A DNA stretch of 64,000 bases, from the NCBI GenBank assembly GCA_021234155.1, contig JAJEKV010000013.1, positions 10,960,075 through 11,024,074 of the forward strand, written 5' to 3'. Positions 13,102-23,448 of this stretch are shown here, in pieces. Within the stretch, counting starts at the first letter, position 1, and each line of letters opens with the position of its first letter. The notes below the pieces were generated by a model that saw only the letters and a list, made by a program, of their open reading frames with translations, was not told the DNA's origin and ran no database searches. The position numbers and the translations under genes are program-made. Source of the DNA: Isoetes taiwanensis. Lineage: Eukaryota; Streptophyta; Lycopodiopsida; Isoetales; Isoetaceae.

Positions 13102-13680
13102 TGTTAACAAATACTTTGACTTTCAAAGATAGAAATATGTTCAAGTTTTAACTTGAATGCTTTATGAGTTAATACTTTCAACACATACTCTATGCATAAG
13201 TAGCATATAAACTTTTATCAAACCTTAGTGTTTAGCTTTAACACATAATCTATCAGTAATGATCGGGCAAGCACAAATATACTTGAATATAACAGATGTG
13301 TTCAGCAATATAACTCCTCCTTAACTTTGTATTCCGGCCAACCACCAATGCAGTCGGCCTACCCAGATAAATAGTCGGATCCTTCGACAGTTATGACGCC
13401 CCAAGTGGTAGGCGAATTTCTTCCTATTTCAAACCAAGTTTGGCTCCAAAATCATCTTATCCTCTTAACACTTAAATTAATAAATGGTGTCGATAATATC
13501 TATGGTCTCTCCATTTTTTATAATGAAATATCTTCACCATGAAATATCTTCACCATGGTATAGGGAAATCAAGTTTTCCCTAGTAACTCTGTGAACCTGT
13601 ACAGAATATATACAGTACTTACACTGCATGATCAAAATGCAGATGTTATGAATTATGTGATGAAGCTTTCATTTCCAACA
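13102..13680 (-). repeat. LTR of the minus-strand copia element (3' LTR)
   Basis: It begins TGTTAACAAAT and ends CCAACA. It pairs with 17966-18561, which is slightly longer. Confidence 0.9.
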
Positions 13681-16600
13681 CTCCTCCTTCAGCACATAAT
13701 TCACCAACTTTTCAATGCTGTTTTAAATTGATAGAATTTTCCTTCAGGTAATGCTTTTGTGAAGATGTCTGCAACCTGTAGTGCTGTGTTCATATAAATC
13801 ATTTGCACATAATTTTAGCCGCCAAATCTCTAATAAAGTGGATATTCAATTCAACGCGTGCTTGGTTCGCCCTTCATGGTCTCTTGGATTTTTGACAATT
13901 GCTATGCAGCTTTTGGTCGTCCGTTAGGATCTTTATTGGCCCTGTTTGCTTGCGGTTCAACTCCTCTAAAAGTCTTCTTAGCCATGATATTTCCTTAGCT
14001 ACTAAAGAGGATGCTGCATATTCTGCCTCTCCTGAGCTCATTGCTATAGCACTCTATTTCTTGCTCCTCCATGAGATCACTCCACCACCTAAGAATACTT
14101 GCATAGCGATGTTGATTTTACGGAAGCCAAGTCCCTCTCCAATACGCATCATTGTATGCATATAATTGTAAATCGGTTGAATCATAATTGATTCCATGAT
14201 ATTTTGTCCCTTTCGGATATTTTAAGACACGTTTTCCACGCCATCCGGTGATTTTTGTTGGGTTATGACATCTCACCGCTTAATACATTAACTACATATG
14301 AGATATGCGGTGCGGTATTATTAGCCGATATAGCAAACATCCAATTAAAGCCGGTATGGTATGGTATTTTTTTTTTTTTTTTTTTTGAAGAACTGTGTCA
14401 TCAATATATTACAAAGAATGGTATGGTATGTTTTCCATATCACTGATATCTTTCTCTGTAAGAGAAGTTTCTGTAGTCAGTCTATGCCCTGGCACTATTG
14501 GTGTTTTAGCTGGATGTGCTTCATGTAAATTAAACCTTTTAAGCATATTATCAATATGCAAACTCTGTTGAAACTTTAGAATCCTTTTCTCCCTATTTAT
14601 GTTCTCCTCTATTCCCAAAAAATATTTCAATTCCCATAGGTCTGACATTTTGAATCTTTATTTCAATATTTCTTTGCACTTATTTAATACTTCAAGTGCA
14701 TTTGCTGTCATGATGCAGTCGTCTACATAAAGAGCAATGATGCAAAACAATTTTCCGAGTTTGATATCTATACATATTCCCATCATTTCGTAACTTCTCA
14801 AATCCTTGATCCCCGAGAAAAATTGTCTATGCACAAGTACCATTCTCTCGGAGATTGTTTAAGCCCATAAAGCGCCCTATTGAGTTTTCAAACCATGCCT
14901 GCATTCCTCTCATAACACGGGGCTTGTTTCATGAAAACTTTCCCTTCAAGTTTTGCATTTAGGAAGGCCGTTTTAACATCCATGTGGTGGAGCTCCAAAT
15001 CTAATGCATTTGCAAGAGATAAATGAAATTCTTAAGGTGGTAAGTTTCACAATTGGAGAATACGTTTCATCATAGTCCCTTCCTTTCTCTTGGGTGTATC
15101 CACATTGCCACAAGGCGTGCCTTATACCTTTTACTCCCATCCGAATTTGCCTTGATTCTATACAACCATTTACTCCCTATTATGTTATATTCAACGGGTG
15201 TTTAACCACATCATATGTTTCAGTTTCTCTAAAAGATTCCAGCTCATCATTCATTGCAGTCAGCCATTTGTCCTTTTCATCACTTGCCATTGCTTCCTCA
15301 AATGTTTTTGGAATTATCACATCATCTAGGATAGCCATTATTTGCTCTGTGTCAATGCCAAGCTTTTCAAGTCTTCTGCTCTTGCCATAATTATTTCTGC
15401 CATACAATTCAGGTTCTAGTTCAACCTCCTCCATCAATTTTTGTGCTTGAGTTTTTCTTTTAGGGACCACCTCTTGATCTTTGTATTGATTATCATAATG
15501 GCTGTCATTATGTTCTTCATTTTCGTTCTTGCCGTGCTGCCGCGTGTCACCTACTTCAACTTTAGAATCAATCAATATCGCATTATCTTTGTCTGGCCTA
15601 ATATTTCAGATTTAGCATGGTCATTAACCCTTTTTCCTTTTTATATCTATCTTTATATAATGTATCTTCACAAATAGCACATCTCCTCGCTAATTATTAT
15701 CTTTTTGCTATCGGGGACATAAATTCTATATCCCTTAGATTCCTCGTCATATCCAACTAGGAACCCTATCTACGCCTTGTTGTCTAACTTCTTCCTTATT
15801 TCATTTGGAACATGGGCATAAACAAGACATCCATAAATCTTAAACATTTCATAATTCATTTGCTGATTTCCCTTTGACCATAAGAGTTCAGGCACATTAC
15901 CTTTAGTACTCGAGGATGGGAGGTTGTTTTGTACTAATATAGCTGTCTTTAATGCCTCCTCCCACAAGTTGTTGGGAAGACCACTATTCTTTATCATGGA
16001 TCTCACAGCGTCCATGATAGTTCTATTCTTGCATTCTGCTACTCCATTTTGTTGAGGACCGTACCTGCAGGTTAGTTGTCTCTTGATGCCTTTTGCCACA
16101 CAAAATAGTTTGAATTTAGCTGATAAATACTCTCCTCCTTGATCAGACCTGACACATTTTAACTTTTTTGCTGTTTCTCTCACCACTTCTGCCACATACT
16201 GTTTGAATGCAGCCAGGGCTTGAGATTTTCGTTCCAGACAATAGCATTTGCATTTCCTGTTGTGATCATCAATAAAAGTAATGAAATACCTCTTATTTGT
16301 CCTCCCTTTCACATTCAAAGGGCCACACAAATCAGTATGGACCAATTCAAGTACTTCTTTGGCTCTTGTTTTTGCTTTCACAAATGGTAATCTGTTTAAT
16401 TTCCCAAGTATGCACCCTTCACATATAAACTTGTCAGCTTTTATATCATTGCATTTAATCCAACCCTTCTTTGCAAGATCTTTCAGGTTATTACAGTGTG
16501 TATGTGCCAACCGGTTGTGCCAAAGTTTAAACTCAGCTGAACTAATAGTATTCACACTGTTACACATCATGTTATTCATTTGAAACGAGTTTCCATAACG

Positions 16601-17965
16601 TTTTGCACGAAACTTTAAATCATTCCCAAGATAAATATTACATTCATTAGAGTCAAAGATGACTCTGTATCCCAAATCAACTTACTGATTGACTGAAATT
16701 AAATTTTTAATTATGGTAGGCACACATAAAACATTCTCTATGTCAACTATTTTCCCATCTAGATCAATCAGTTGCAGCAGCCCCCTCCCTTGTATTTCTT
16801 GGAGACTCCCATTTCCTACTTGAATTCGTCTAGAATGAGTGGTCGCTAAATTCTTGAGTAGATTAGTAGATTGGACTACTTGATCTTTTCAGCTCCACTA
16901 TCAACTACAAGAGAATCACATTTGTTAGCAATGTTATTCTTGTCAATAATTACACAAGCGAATTACCTCTTCATCATCCTCATTTTCAGATTTTCTTCAT
17001 CCTTTTCCTTTTGCAACATAAGTTTCCAGACGGTTTCTTTCCTCGTCCTACGCTTGAATTTCCTCTTCCTCTTCAAATCACGGTGTCTTTATGTTTTTCC
17101 GTCCATAGTCTTTAGGTGTAGGGCACTTTGCTGCTACATGGCCTTTTCCTCCACATGTATAGCGGTTGATCTGCCGCTTTGCAATTTTGGGCACTCCCTT
17201 TTGAAATGTCGGTTTCATGGCGGTTATAACATATGATCTTATCCCTTTTACCAAAGAAATAAAATTTTTAGTTGTTTCTTCCCCTTCCTTTGTTATTTTT
17301 TTTACTGTTCAAATTCGATTCACGAGTATGTTCTCTGCTTCTTCCTTGATTTACTCATATTTCCGAATAAATAAGGCAAGATTTTCACTTTGTCACTTAC
17401 AAACTCTAGAAATTTGAAGCACTTGGCTTCGCGTTCGATACATTTACTCCGACTCGGATAAATCAGCAATGATGTTATCGAACTTGTTATCCATCTTCCC
17501 TTAATTTTAGATCCCTTAATTCATTTTCAAGCAAGTCTATCTGTGATGAGGTCTTTTCTTCATAATGTTTCAGTAAGAAACACCACGTTTGCCTAGGACT
17601 TAAATTCCTTAACTTAAGTCTGATTGTGGGACTGACCTTATAGCAGATTATCCCTTGTGCCTCTATCTACCAGCTCCCTGACTAGTCCCTTCAGCATTTA
17701 CAAGACTTGTATTGACATTTGACCTCATGTTGACAGAGCCTTCAGAAACTGACCTTGTTATGGTGTTTGCGTTGATGTCACCATTAGGGTCAACTAGGTT
17801 CCAGAGGTCCTCCACCTCCAACACATGCTTCACAACATCTTTCCACACTTGGAATCCTGGTCCACCATTGTAGACCTCCACAGTGCTCAGCAATGTTGCT
17901 CCAAATCGACTAGATATTATAGATAATAGAGTGCTCCTGGTCTGATAAGCCTGCTCTGATACCAA

Positions 17966-18561
17966 TGTTAGCAAATACTTTGACTTTCAGAGATAGAAAT
18001 CTATTCAAGTTTTAACTTGAATGCTTTATGAGTTAATACTTTCAACACATACTCTATGCATAAGTAGCATATAAACTTTTATCAAATCTTAGTCTTTAGC
18101 TTTAACACATAATCTATCAGTAATGATCGGGCAAGCACAAATATACTTGAAGACTCCAAGTACACATAACCTATTGCTATAACAGATGTGTTCAGCAATA
18201 TAACTCCTCCTTAACTTTGTATTCCGCCAACCACCAATGCGATCGGCTTACCCGGATAAAGTAGTCGGATCCTTCCGACCGGTTATGTAGCGTCTGAAGT
18301 GGCCGACTGAATTTCTTCCTATTTCAAACCAAGTTTGGCTCCAAAATCATCTTATCCTCTTAACACTTAAATTAGTAAATGGTGTCGATAATATCTATGG
18401 TCTCCCCTTTTTTTATAATGAAATATCTTCACCATGGTATAGGGAAATCGAATTTTCCCTAGTAACTCTGTGAACACAACACATAATATTTACAAGATAC
18501 CCACTTGCATGATCAAAATGCAAATGTTATGAATTATGTGATGAATCTTTCATTTCCAACA
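17966..18561 (-). repeat. LTR of the minus-strand copia element (5' LTR)
   Basis: It starts TGTTAGCAAAT and ends CCAACA, immediately before the target duplication CTTGA. The minus-strand primer-binding site lies just inside. Confidence 0.9.
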
Positions 18562-18734
18562 CTTGAGTTAAAATAAATAACATCCATGGACGATAATATG
18601 CTAGATAAAGAATAAGAGTATAACACGTAAAGGATGTGGAGAATAGGAAATGCAAGGTAAAAGGACAATTGATAGTGCTCCACGGTTGACTAAAATACAA
18701 AGATCAAAGAATGAGACTCATGCAGTAAGATGTT

Positions 18735-18805
18735 GCAGAATAGAATAGAATAGAATAGAATAGAATAGAATAGAATAGAATAGAATAGAATAGAATAGAA
18801 TAGAA
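18735..18805. repeat. (GAATA)n microsatellite, probable retroposon tail
   Basis: About 14 units of GAATA, followed by 'gaagaccatttggcctac', the same kind of core found beside the GAATA-type runs near 2750 and 38640. The run is most simply the 3' tail of a minus-strand LINE or SINE. Confidence 0.85.
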
Positions 18806-19069
18806 GGGCTTTTATCGTCCATGAAGACCATTTGGCCTACGAGATCCAACAAAATAAAGAAGAAGAGTATGATAACTAAATACGTGGAGAATGGAAAATG
18901 TGAGGTAAAAGGACAATTGTTAGACTGAAATGCAAGTGAGTACGCCAACCAATATTTTTGATTTAGAAATGTGCCATCTAGTGCCCTCTGATTAGAAGTG
19001 GAGCTTTAGATGTGTACACGTGTGTTAATATCATAAAAAATGGTTTGTCATGCAAAATGTACAAATATA

Positions 19070-19290
19070 CGGTCAGTTTGCTATGGTTTGCATATGATTG
19101 TGTTGTTGTATTTGTGTGACGTTATGCCAGTAATATTTCTAGAGCATATAATGTATTTCCACTTAGTTTGCATTCCTACCCTATGATTTTGGCATACGCA
19201 TTTGCATGCATTACATGCACATTGCATGCATACCATGCACACATACCTGCATGCATGTTGAGCCCCTCTTTTACTTAACACCGTGTACGA
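19070..19290. repeat. Dispersed repeat R, copy 1
   Basis: A segment of about 220 bp with 'catatgattgtgttgttg', CATGCA-rich DNA and 'gagcccctcttttacttaac'. A clear second copy is at 36550-36800. It ends directly at the T-run where the Penelope-like repeat begins. Its class is not recognised. Confidence 0.6.
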
Positions 19291-19639
19291 GACATGTTTT
19301 TTTTTTTTTTATATTTGTACTTATGTGGCTATTACAAGCTGATATTTAAAAACATTATCTCTAAAAATACCATAGGGATGTGAAAATATAAAGGCAGATT
19401 CATATAAAGGAAATAATTCCTTCAGATAAAAAGGTCTATTCTAAGCATTACATGAAAAACCTACATATCCACCCCATAGATATTAAGGGGAACGGGAAAA
19501 ACCATTGCATTTAATGAAATATCTTAGATTAAGAAAATCTTTGACCCGAAGGAGAAATTTTTCAAAGCGATCCGCCAACAGCATGCCGTAAACGTTAAGG
19601 GAGGATTCCCCACCGGATAGCTATCCCCATAGGAAGATG

Positions 19640-20500
19640 GGTTTTGATTATAATGGCATATCCTGGAGCGAAACTCGAAGAAGATGATGCCTCAAGATGA
19701 TTTAGAAAGGGAGCTATTGTGGTGCAAAAAATTCCGAAAATTTCAAAGCTTTACATATGGCTCAGAGAGGTGGAGGAAGGGGATATGATCCCAAACAGAG
19801 CTATGGAGATGGAAATAAAGGTTACGCTGCCAAAAGGGGCGGCTACAATAGAAGACCTAGTAGTTTTCAAAGAGACAATACAAGTCTGGAGCATTATATC
19901 CCAGAAACGCAATATAATGAAGATGGGGGTTCAGAAGATGAAGAGTTTCAGGTATGTTTGGAATAACCCATATTTAAAAAAAACTCTGTTTCTTTAGAAA
20001 GAGGATAACAGAGAATAGAGGGCTGTAAAAAAGGACCAAGCCTTATACAAAGGTAAGACAGACCATGACAAAAATGATGATGCTGTCGGATGATTAAAAC
20101 AGGGAGATCTCCTTCCCTTATATAGTTCAAATGCACGATATTGCTTATATTGAAATGTATCTAGCTAAAAATGACTGTGTAGTCTGATAGATATGGTAAA
20201 GAAAAACCACAGATTTATATTATCATAGATTCTAGCCTTTGTGTCTATTTCCCTGATTTCTTAGTAGGCTTTAACTCATCAAGAGCAAAAAGGTACAATG
20301 GGTAAAGGGCGAAGAGCCTAGAAATACCCAAAGTACCTTTTGGCCCTTGTATAGTTACCAAGATTATTGCTAACTTATACATGATTGGCTGCAGGTACGT
20401 GGTATTTCTAGTCTCATTGTGCTATTTTTGCTGTTATGGTTGGTTGCTGCTCAAAAGACTTCAAGGATCATACAAATGGCTAAGGGAAGAATTTGCTACT
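19640..20500 (+). pseudogene. R/G-rich small protein gene in unit 1, damaged copy
   Basis: This is the unit 1 counterpart of the intact gene at 26042-26929. The R/G-rich part (19757-19951) is still readable, the donor (CAG then GTATGT at 19952) and acceptor (GCAG ending 20394) are present, and the exon after 20395 still reads a hydrophobic tail. The first third has lost its frame relative to unit 2, so this copy is probably inactive unless the differences are sequence errors. Confidence 0.6.
20288..20348 (+). ncRNA. Conserved potential pseudoknot near a 3' splice site (unit 1)
   Basis: Inside the intron, about 45 nt before the acceptor. AAAAGGTAC (20288-20296) pairs with GTACCTTTT (20333-20341). 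Nested inside, GGGTA (20300-20304) pairs with TACCC (20325-20329). The loop sequence AAGGGC (20305-20310) can pair with GCCCTT (20343-20348) downstream of the outer stem, making a pseudoknot. The same arrangement is found in units 2 and 3. The pairing was worked out by hand, and the function is unknown. Confidence 0.5.
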
Positions 20501-21834
20501 TCAAGCTTACTTTTTTCTTAAAAGTTATCTTTACAAAACAATAGTTCGGTTTACCTAAGTACGATTCGGTCTTTTTTCTACAATGATATGACCATAGATC
20601 CGTGCATAAATATGTTTTTTTTGTTTTGCACTAAATATCACAATTAACTTTGATGACTTGAAGTATAGAATACATAAATGATATATCTTTGATATAAATG
20701 ACTCAAGTATTGGACTTATGGTCATCATGAATGAAAATAGGAGCTTATGTAAATCGGATTTTTGCTATGAATACAAGGAAAAATCTTTTTGGGCTCATAA
20801 TAGATGTAAATCATTTGCTTGCTATGGAATTCAGGGATGCAAAGAAGATTTATAGCTTATTTCAGAAAATAACATAAGGAAGATGTTAAAGACCTTTTGT
20901 TGGAAAAAACAACACTCGTATTGTTTTAAATAAAATAGATATGGAAAACATCCAAAGATTCACGTTAAAGAACCATGTAAAGATGGAAAAGGAAAAGGTG
21001 ATTAAAATTAAAAAAGGATAGACTGAAATAACAATCTGTCTTATAGTTTTTTATTACTTTAAAAGTTAATACATCCATGCACATGCATGAAGACATGCAA
21101 AAAGGGAGGTGCATGAAAATTAAGACAACTGAAAGTTAAGAAAAAGTCTGTCTGCAAAGATATATGAAAAGCTAGACCGAAAATTATAAAATCAGAATAT
21201 AATGCACGATTCAAATGGAAAGCTTAGAGAAAGGCTTGTATAAGTTAATACTTCTAAGTGCATGGACCTTGGGTAGAATATGCAGATCTTTATGTCTGTA
21301 GGACCAATACTGTAACTAATTGTTAAAGTCAAGGGACTTTTAGACCTTAGTAGGATGTACTGTCTTCAGATTGCTCATCCGGGTCTGAAATGATAAGGCT
21401 ACTGATGGATTGACTGATGTAGCTTGAACTGCTAGTAGGGTTGATGCCTAGACTAGTTGTTTCCGGGTTTTTTTTAGAAATTTCATTACATTGGTCTTAC
21501 CAGTGTGACATCCTATCTATTTGGTATATCTGAGCAATACTTGGATACTGAAAATAATACTAATAATATTGCTGGATTGCATATTCAGGACACAGATGAA
21601 ACTCAAGGGGAATGTAATATGGAATTTGCACCACCAGTCTGGAACAAGGCCCTTGGACCAATAGGATACTGAAAACAAAGAAGATTGCATGCCCCACTAT
21701 ATGCAAAGGTAAACTCTACTAAGTCGTATCAAAAATCCAAAAGTGCATATCTTTGTTAATAGAAAAAAGAAGCAAAGAAGAAAACCCGAAGATCTATCAC
21801 CATATCTCACCTTGGCTTTAATGATTGGTTAAGT

Positions 21835-22047
21835 ATGGTACCAAGGATAAACAAAGCAGAAAATGAATGGGAAGATGCCATAAAGATTATTGATGAAATT
21901 TATGAAACTCACCGCAAAATATACCATCGACCATGGAGGAAGATCAAGCAAAGGGCCGGTTCTTCTCCTGGGGTAAAGGCTCTAGAAAAAGCAAATAAAA
22001 TAAAAGTTTCTGTCCGGCCAATGCAAGATGCAATAAGAACATCCTAA
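21835..22047 (+). CDS. Short open frame before the Penelope-like ORF1, unrecognised
   Basis: Seventy-one codons with a basic middle (RPWRKIKQR), no recognised domain, and no closely linked promoter signal. The adjacent DNA (about 22040-22115) can encode an acidic stretch (EDDEEDPFES) in another frame. It may be an exon of the next frame rather than a separate gene. Confidence 0.3.
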   Translation: MVPRINKAENEWEDAIKIIDEIYETHRKIYHRPWRKIKQRAGSSPGVKALEKANKIKVSVRPMQDAIRTS

Positions 22048-22117
22048 GCGATCATGAAGATGATGAAGAAGATCCATTCGAGAGTCACTCTTATCCTAAG
22101 AGGACAGATGACCATGA

Positions 22118-23140
22118 GCACTAAAGGCGACAAGCGGAAAGGAGGAAGATGACAAGGAATTCAGTTTTACCTTGCACAATTGCCTGCTTTTTCCGATTAT
22201 ACCAGAAAGGCTGGTTGAAGGACATGCTTTATTCTGTAACTCAGGCATATGGCGCACTAAAAACTTTGGAGCCCTGGCACCAATCAGTAGAGACTCTTGG
22301 CTAATGCTAGGAGACATTACACCAGAGCAAGAACACGCTGCAAAAATAGCAGCAGGAAGAATGGAAAAGATGGTACATAAGGAAAAATTTAAACTGAATG
22401 TAGACCATAGATTCTTCGACAAAAAGTGTGACCGAGATGAGCATATTTACCTAAGGCAGAAAGGCCACATGGCCTACTCGACAATCACAAGGGATAGTTT
22501 CTATTTGAAAAGGGTCTGGAGGACCATGTGCCCATATTTTAAATGTGTGTGTGAACCTCGGACGAAAGGAAATGCATGCAAGGACAGCATGACATGGTTA
22601 GATCATGCCGTATGGTACATGTTTAATAATCTGGATAGTATTTTTCCCAACATGTCCACTGTTGCACAGATGGTGACAATGAGAAAATTCTTGAAAACCA
22701 CATTAAGAGATGGTATTTTAGCATATTTGTCATATTTAGAAGTGAGGAATACTCTGATCAACATGACATATGTGTTAGCAGCAGACCCATGGTCGGATTT
22801 AAAGCTAAAGTTCCCTAACTGCAGAATGACAGTAATATGTGAAAAGAGCATAAAACCGGTGTCTTTCATGCTAGGTCTGGAAGCTGGTTCTAGCAACAGT
22901 TTCAATAAAAGGACCAGATCTAACAGGGGAAAGATAGGAGGTACCCCAGCTGGACAGGGGTATACACCTCCTCGCATTACAGTGGCACCCAACATAAGCA
23001 ACTCCAGCATAGCAGAAAACTCCATCATTGAGAATGTTGGAACACCAAACACATTGGAGAATTCGGTGAACAAACAAGGAGTGGAGAACAATCGAAAGAT
23101 AATAGATGGAGTTGTGCAGCAACTTGAATATGAAAAATAG
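22118..23140 (+). CDS. Penelope-like element ORF1, unrecognised 341-codon frame
   Basis: The frame is open from 22118 to the TAG at 23138-23140, without an early ATG, so its start is probably supplied by an upstream exon or lies further in. I recognise no domain. The body is rich in conserved-looking aromatic and basic residues (RVWRTMCPYFKCVCEP), and the last 90 residues are low complexity and rich in N, S and T. A good splice donor (GTATGT) begins at 23141, directly after the stop codon, and an acceptor (TATACAG) ends at 23448. The stop codon touching the donor is odd. In Penelope-like elements the region before the reverse transcriptase is a linker of unclear role, so this may be an ORF1-like partner, but that is inference. 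Confidence 0.55.
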   Translation, partial: ALKATSGKEEDDKEFSFTLHNCLLFPIIPERLVEGHALFCNSGIWRTKNFGALAPISRDSWLMLGDITPEQEHAAKIAAGRMEKMVHKEKFKLNVDHRFFDKKCDRDEHIYLRQKGHMAYSTITRDSFYLKRVWRTMCPYFKCVCEPRTKGNACKDSMTWLDHAVWYMFNNLDSIFPNMSTVAQMVTMRKFLKTTLRDGILAYLSYLEVRNTLINMTYVLAADPWSDLKLKFPNCRMTVICEKSIKPVSFMLGLEAGSSNSFNKRTRSNRGKIGGTPAGQGYTPPRITVAPNISNSSIAENSIIENVGTPNTLENSVNKQGVENNRKIIDGVVQQLEYEK

Positions 23141-23448
23141 GTATGTCAAAAGTTTTTATCTTTGACTAAATTCATTGTATGCATGAAATAGGACATAATA
23201 TGTTGTTCTTAGTATGTATACATGATATTCTCTGGAAGATTGTGTCTCTTCCTATCACATAAAAAATGTTTTATGGAAAACAAAAACTGACCTTTCTAAG
23301 TATGAAAGGTTTAGCTATTTGAGCAGCTAAGCATGCCATATGTCCATGCTATAGCTATAACATGAGATCCAGAAAAGCAGTATAATGCAGACCACCATAA
23401 AAATGAAAGATAGAGTAGTTTACTAAACCATTTTGTTAATGTATACAG

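Larger units (their letters stand above)
13102..18561 (-). mobile_element. Second Ty1/copia LTR retrotransposon, minus strand, broken
   Basis: A second copia-type fossil in the opposite orientation. LTRs are 13102-13680 and 17966-18561 (TG...CA) and the target duplication is CTTGA (13097-13101 and 18562-18566). On the minus strand the primer-binding site beside the 17966 LTR is again the initiator-methionine type (17950-17964), and a purine tract (AAGGAGGAG) adjoins the 13680 LTR. Recognisable parts, from right to left, are the gag N-terminus (about 17660-17970), integrase (15770-16675, with HxxxH and CxxC residues and the WxHRLxH entry region), reverse transcriptase (about 14400-15500, YVDD near 14730) and decayed RNase H. 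It is broken in many places and looks more decayed than the first copia element. Its LTRs remain similar and its target duplication is perfect. Confidence 0.92.
6752..18722. repeat. MACPF upstream region, copy C, split by two copia elements
   Basis: Copy C survives in three pieces: 6752-7041, 12871-13101 and 18562-18722. They match consecutive parts of copy A, with 'ctgtaactagtcactatgc' in the first, 'cttactgtaggaaggg' in the second and the purine-rich end in the third. The gaps are the two copia elements with their 5-bp target duplications. A further short copy of the purine-rich end lies at 18813-18925. Confidence 0.75.
19297..21475 (+). repeat. Long direct repeat, unit 1 of the Penelope-like element
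   Basis: A 2,179-bp unit that starts with a T-run followed by ATATTTGTACTTATG and ends GGG plus eight Ts. Unit 2 (25706-27885) is 2,180 bp and nearly collinear, with small clustered differences. Together they bracket the reverse transcriptase region like long terminal repeats. Penelope-like elements are known to carry LTR-like flanking repeats, often called pseudo-LTRs, but these units also encode a spliced protein. Confidence 0.88.

Noticed and set aside
20288-20348. Hammerhead ribozyme in the Penelope-like units
   Set aside because: Penelope-like elements often carry hammerheads, so I looked for CTGANGA followed by GAAA. The units have GGGCGAAGAGCC and GGGCGATGAGCC, which lack the required core order and cleavage triplet. 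The folding differs (pseudoknot).
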